Shown: positions 61,690 through 64,000 of the stretch, in pieces
Layout of the letters: each line of letters opens with the position of its first letter
Position numbering within the stretch: the first letter of the stretch is position 1
Assembly (NCBI GenBank): GCA_944474755.1
Contig: OX104119.1
Span: forward strand, 992,001-1,056,000
Direction of reading: 5' to 3'
From: Limnoperna fortunei
Taxonomy: Eukaryota > Mollusca > Bivalvia > Mytilida > Modiolidae
Length of the DNA stretch: 64,000 nt
Made by a program: the position numbers and the translations under genes
The notes under the pieces: generated by a model
The model's database searches: none
Seen by the model: the letters and a program-made list of their open reading frames with translations, nothing else
What the model was told of the DNA's origin: nothing

Positions 61690-62330
61690 CTATCTGGACT
61701 GCAAGCTGACAAAGTCCAATAATCTCTAATTTTATGAAAATAAATTCAAAATCAAAATCCTTAGGCCCTGCAATCCATCCTTATGTGTACAAACAAACTT
61801 TTAAATATAAATGCTATAGCTCCAAAAAATGAAGGAGAAGATAGCTGGACAAGACATGTACCCTTTCACAGTTATCAGGGAGCCGTTTCACAAAGCGATC
61901 GCTAATTAGCGTGCTCGTTATCCTATGCAATTCAAATTGGATAACGTGCACGTTAAGCTAACGATCGCTTTATGAAACGGCACCCTGCAAACTAAGTCCA
62001 ATGCACACCTCCATTGTGTTCAAATAACCTACCAAATATAAACACTGTAGCTTCAAAAATGAAGGAGAAGATGGGTTGACAATACATGTACCCCAATCTC
62101 TTGCAACCTATAAAGTCCAACTAACTCAAATTTATTGAAAATTTAATCAAAATAAAAAAGCTTTGGCCCTGCACATCTTCATTATGTTTATAAACATTCT
62201 GCAAAATATAAATGTTGTAGCCCTATAATACTGTAGGAGGAGTTAGCCAGACAAGCAAATCTGGATGAACGGACAGACTGACAAGGATGAATTATTATGC
62301 CCCCGACTAATCGTTCCAGGAGCATAAAAA
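61690..62330 (+). repeat. Diverged tandem repeat with nested MITE
   Basis: Three units carry CAAAGTCCAA, TTAGGCCCTGCA and AAATATAAATGCTATAGC, and close with ATGCCCCCGACTAATCG, GGAGCATAAAAAGG. The MITE at 61876 splits them. Confidence 0.6.
61876..61987. mobile_element. 112-bp MITE with CAGGGAGCCGTTTCA ends
   Basis: Left CAGGGAGCCGTTTCACAAAG and, inverted, CAGGGTGCCGTTTCATAAAG, continuing CGATCG(C/T)TA. The short centre also pairs (CTCGTTATCC / GGATAACGTG). No clear target duplication. Confidence 0.88.
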
Positions 62331-62425
62331 GGTAAGGCTACGATTATTCGTTCTAAACTGATATACGGCTGGCAAATTTACACAATATATATTGATGACT
62401 TAAAATTTTTTAAACAAGTACTTAC

Positions 62426-62668
62426 CACCAATATTGTCATAGCCACCTTCAGTATTCATCTTTTTCACATCTTTCGTTATATCAGCAACCAGTAGATGTA
62501 AAGCACTTGGACTGAGGAAAATTTGATGTGTTGGATAGAAACACCTTGATCCAGAGAAGTCCCAAATTCTACAATTCACCAAGAATTCACTTTTCTCAAT
62601 AAACATCTGTTCAAGTCTTGTTGTTATTCTCGTCTTTATCCGTGAGATAGTATCCATTTCTGTGGGCC
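62426..62668 (-). CDS. Roc GTPase domain exon (ROCO protein), first half of Roc
   Basis: An internal exon of a Roc-COR (ROCO) protein. The GTPase domain of such proteins works as a nucleotide-dependent switch. Seen: 243 nt on the minus strand between an acceptor (TATATATGACAG) and a strong donor (GGTG|GTAAGT). The translation has a coiled lead-in (SRIKTRITTRLEQMF), then the beta-strand and G3 region CRIWDFSGSRCFYPTHQIFL, then SPSALHLLVADITKD. This matches the Roc pattern xxWDFAGQxxYYxTHQxFL of MFHAS1/LRRK-type proteins. DxxG is kept, but the usual Gln after it is Ser. The exon ends in phase 1 (GGT G|) and joins the exon at 56426 in frame. The P-loop exon is missing and must lie right of the window. 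The family call is confident; the exact member is not. Confidence 0.85.
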
Positions 62669-62969
62669 CTGTCATATATAAGTTGTGATTAGAAAATTTT
62701 AGAACAAATGTTAACATAAGCCTTAAAATTCTGTAAATGTATTTAATTTTGTGTGTACCTAGTTAAAGCTTGGACATCATTATATGCTATTATATGCAAT
62801 TTGACCTTGAGGTCAAAGGTCACCAACCCATGGTACACAACATGTCGCCTTTAAATTATCTATCCTTATGCAAAATAATAATAATAAATCCACATTTATA
62901 TATCACCTATCTAAAACTAGTTACCTGTGAGCTACTGCTCACTCAGTATATACTACTATATCACTAAAT

Positions 62970-63200
62970 TGACCAAGTTGGTAAACAGAAAGTAGATATG
63001 CAACAGACCTGAAATCAGTACTCGAAATATTGGACCATATGGTAAGGTAACATATTAAATTTCAAGTAATTGTGATAAGTAGTTGCTGAGAAAACTGTTA
63101 CGAAATTTATATTGCCGACAGAATATTGAAGTGACTGACAGCGGTTAACCAGTATACGAAAGTTATGTTGCGGACGGAAGGTCAAAGGGACTGACAGGGG
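62970..63200 (+). repeat. Dispersed repeat related to 13330-13660
   Basis: GGTAAACAGAAAGTAGATAT, GGACCATATGGTAAGGTAAC, AAGTAGTTGCTGAGAAAACT and a GACGGAAGG-like end. It sits upstream of the first seen Roc exon, so in its 5' intron. Confidence 0.55.
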
Positions 63201-63296
63201 TCTTATAATTTGGTCTTGAATCTTTCAGTTTATGGCAAGTTGTCAATGAAATAAAGAAACAACTAATCCCAGATCCCCCAACTCCACTGGTATTTA

Positions 63297-63714
63297 TTGA
63301 TTGATTGATTGGATGTTTGCTTTATGTCCAGCGAGCAGTATTTCAGCTATATTCAGCACAGGAACAAGTTAACAAACAATAAATCAATCAATTGAAAAAG
63401 GGGTGGGATGGGACAAGGGGAACACATTTTTGACTGCCACTGGAAAAGTATGGAGTATTGGGTAGGGTCGGAGAATTTAGCCTTTTGTAGCGGCTACATT
63501 GAGCCTACTCTTTTTGGAAATCTACAAAAGGGGTCTTTATCACGCAAGGAGCGCGGCACTCTCCAAACACGTTACCCAATACGGTCCGTGGTCAGGCTTT
63601 CCGTATTATGACCTGACAACCCCCCAACAAGAGGGTATCCCCTATCCGCCAACGGGGGACGCGCTGGGCTGCTCTGTGGGTCGATCACTGGGAACCATCC
63701 CTGTATGGTCCCAG
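63297..63714 (-). mobile_element. 418-bp GC-rich SINE-like element with exact 13-bp target duplication
   Basis: CCACTGGTATTTA flanks it at 63284-63296 and 63715-63727. Read on the minus strand it begins CTGGGACCATACAGGGATGG, has a GC-rich head, and ends GCTGAATATAGCTGAAATAC, CTCGCTGGACATAAAGC and (CAAT)n. The tail is like that of other molluscan SINEs, and a decayed tail of the same type lies near 21700-21755. The head has no clear A/B boxes of the tRNA-SINE seen elsewhere here. The two plus frames over it are shadows. Confidence 0.88.
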
Positions 63715-63727
63715 CCACTGGTATTTA

Positions 63728-64000
63728 AGAAATGCCATCAGGGTCAAAATTTGTAATGCTTTATTCATCATTTTTCATCCTTTGTTCATCATGTCGTGCT
63801 TAATTCATTATTCTTCATCCCTCATTCATCATTCTTTATCCTTTATTCATCCTTCGCCACCTCTGAAGTATCAAATTGCCTAAGAGGAGTGAGAAACTAA
63901 AAATATGTGAAAAATTAATAAGCATGTAGTATTTGAATCATTTGGGAAAGAGCTAAGCAAATACATGTGCAAACTTTAAAAGCTCGCCTAATTGATAAAA
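63728..64000. other. Right edge, no gene seen
   Basis: Contains (TTCATC)-rich simple sequence at 63758-63850 (TTCATCATTTTTCATCC, TTCATCATTCTTTATCC). No P-loop exon was recognised on the minus strand up to the window edge. Confidence 0.5.

Noticed and set aside
63408..63756. Two GC-rich overlapping plus frames with good codon-like composition
   Set aside because: Both lie within the 418-bp retroposed element bounded by 13-bp duplications and run past its border.

Overview
The window looks like nuclear DNA of a lophotrochozoan, most likely a bivalve mollusc. It is strongly AT-rich and intron-dominated. It is packed with tRNA-headed SINEs, short inverted-repeat elements, arrays with a ~146-bp unit resembling bivalve 'pearl'/BIV160 elements, and long repeats that end in CAGGTGAGC. 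The species cannot be named from the sequence alone. No bacterial, viral or organellar genes, CRISPR arrays or rRNA genes were seen.

The only convincing protein-coding signal is on the minus strand, in the right half. Reading downward, a Roc-domain exon (62668-62426) is followed by a second Roc exon (56426-56302) and a large COR exon (49385-48158). Then come three exons of a DZIP3-like HEPN domain (38724-38511, 37651-37422, 32650-32561) ending in a stop. Splice phases agree from Roc through COR, and the COR donor and first HEPN acceptor are both phase 0. The simplest reading is one gene of at least 30 kb encoding a ROCO GTPase (Roc-COR) with a C-terminal HEPN domain. The P-loop exon would lie beyond the right edge. 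Two genes, or an ageing pseudogene, remain possible because one-base shifts at A-runs break two exons.

Layout. 1-0.45 kb: 49-bp satellite in alternating pairs. 2.0-10.5 kb: two diverged copies of one ~2.3-kb segment, each with its own insertion, separated by a 74-bp-arm hairpin. 12-16.7 kb: old dispersed repeats, one deleted SINE and one doubtful exon. 17-18.3, 26.2-26.9 and 30.6-31.7 kb: three pearl-like elements with about 7, 3 and 6 core units. 19-22.5 kb: an old element with long inverted ends. 24-29 kb: CAGGTGAGC-ended repeats, one hosting an E-box-filled TA-inserting MITE that itself hosts a SINE. 32.5-62.7 kb: the ROCO/HEPN exons.

The introns of that gene carry repeats of several kinds. 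At 43.7-47.5 kb is a dead non-LTR retrotransposon cut by a SINE, two MITE-like repeats and a 1.6-kb repeat holding a second SINE. At 52.8-53.5 kb is an element with 8-bp target duplications. At 41.2-42.7 and 59.7-60.3 kb is a duplicated pair that shows one transposon insertion filled and empty. 63.3-63.7 kb: a GC-rich 418-bp SINE-like element with 13-bp target duplications.

Calls rest on reading the sequence. Splice sites, family assignments and copy boundaries are by eye. RNA evidence and database searches would be needed to settle gene structure.
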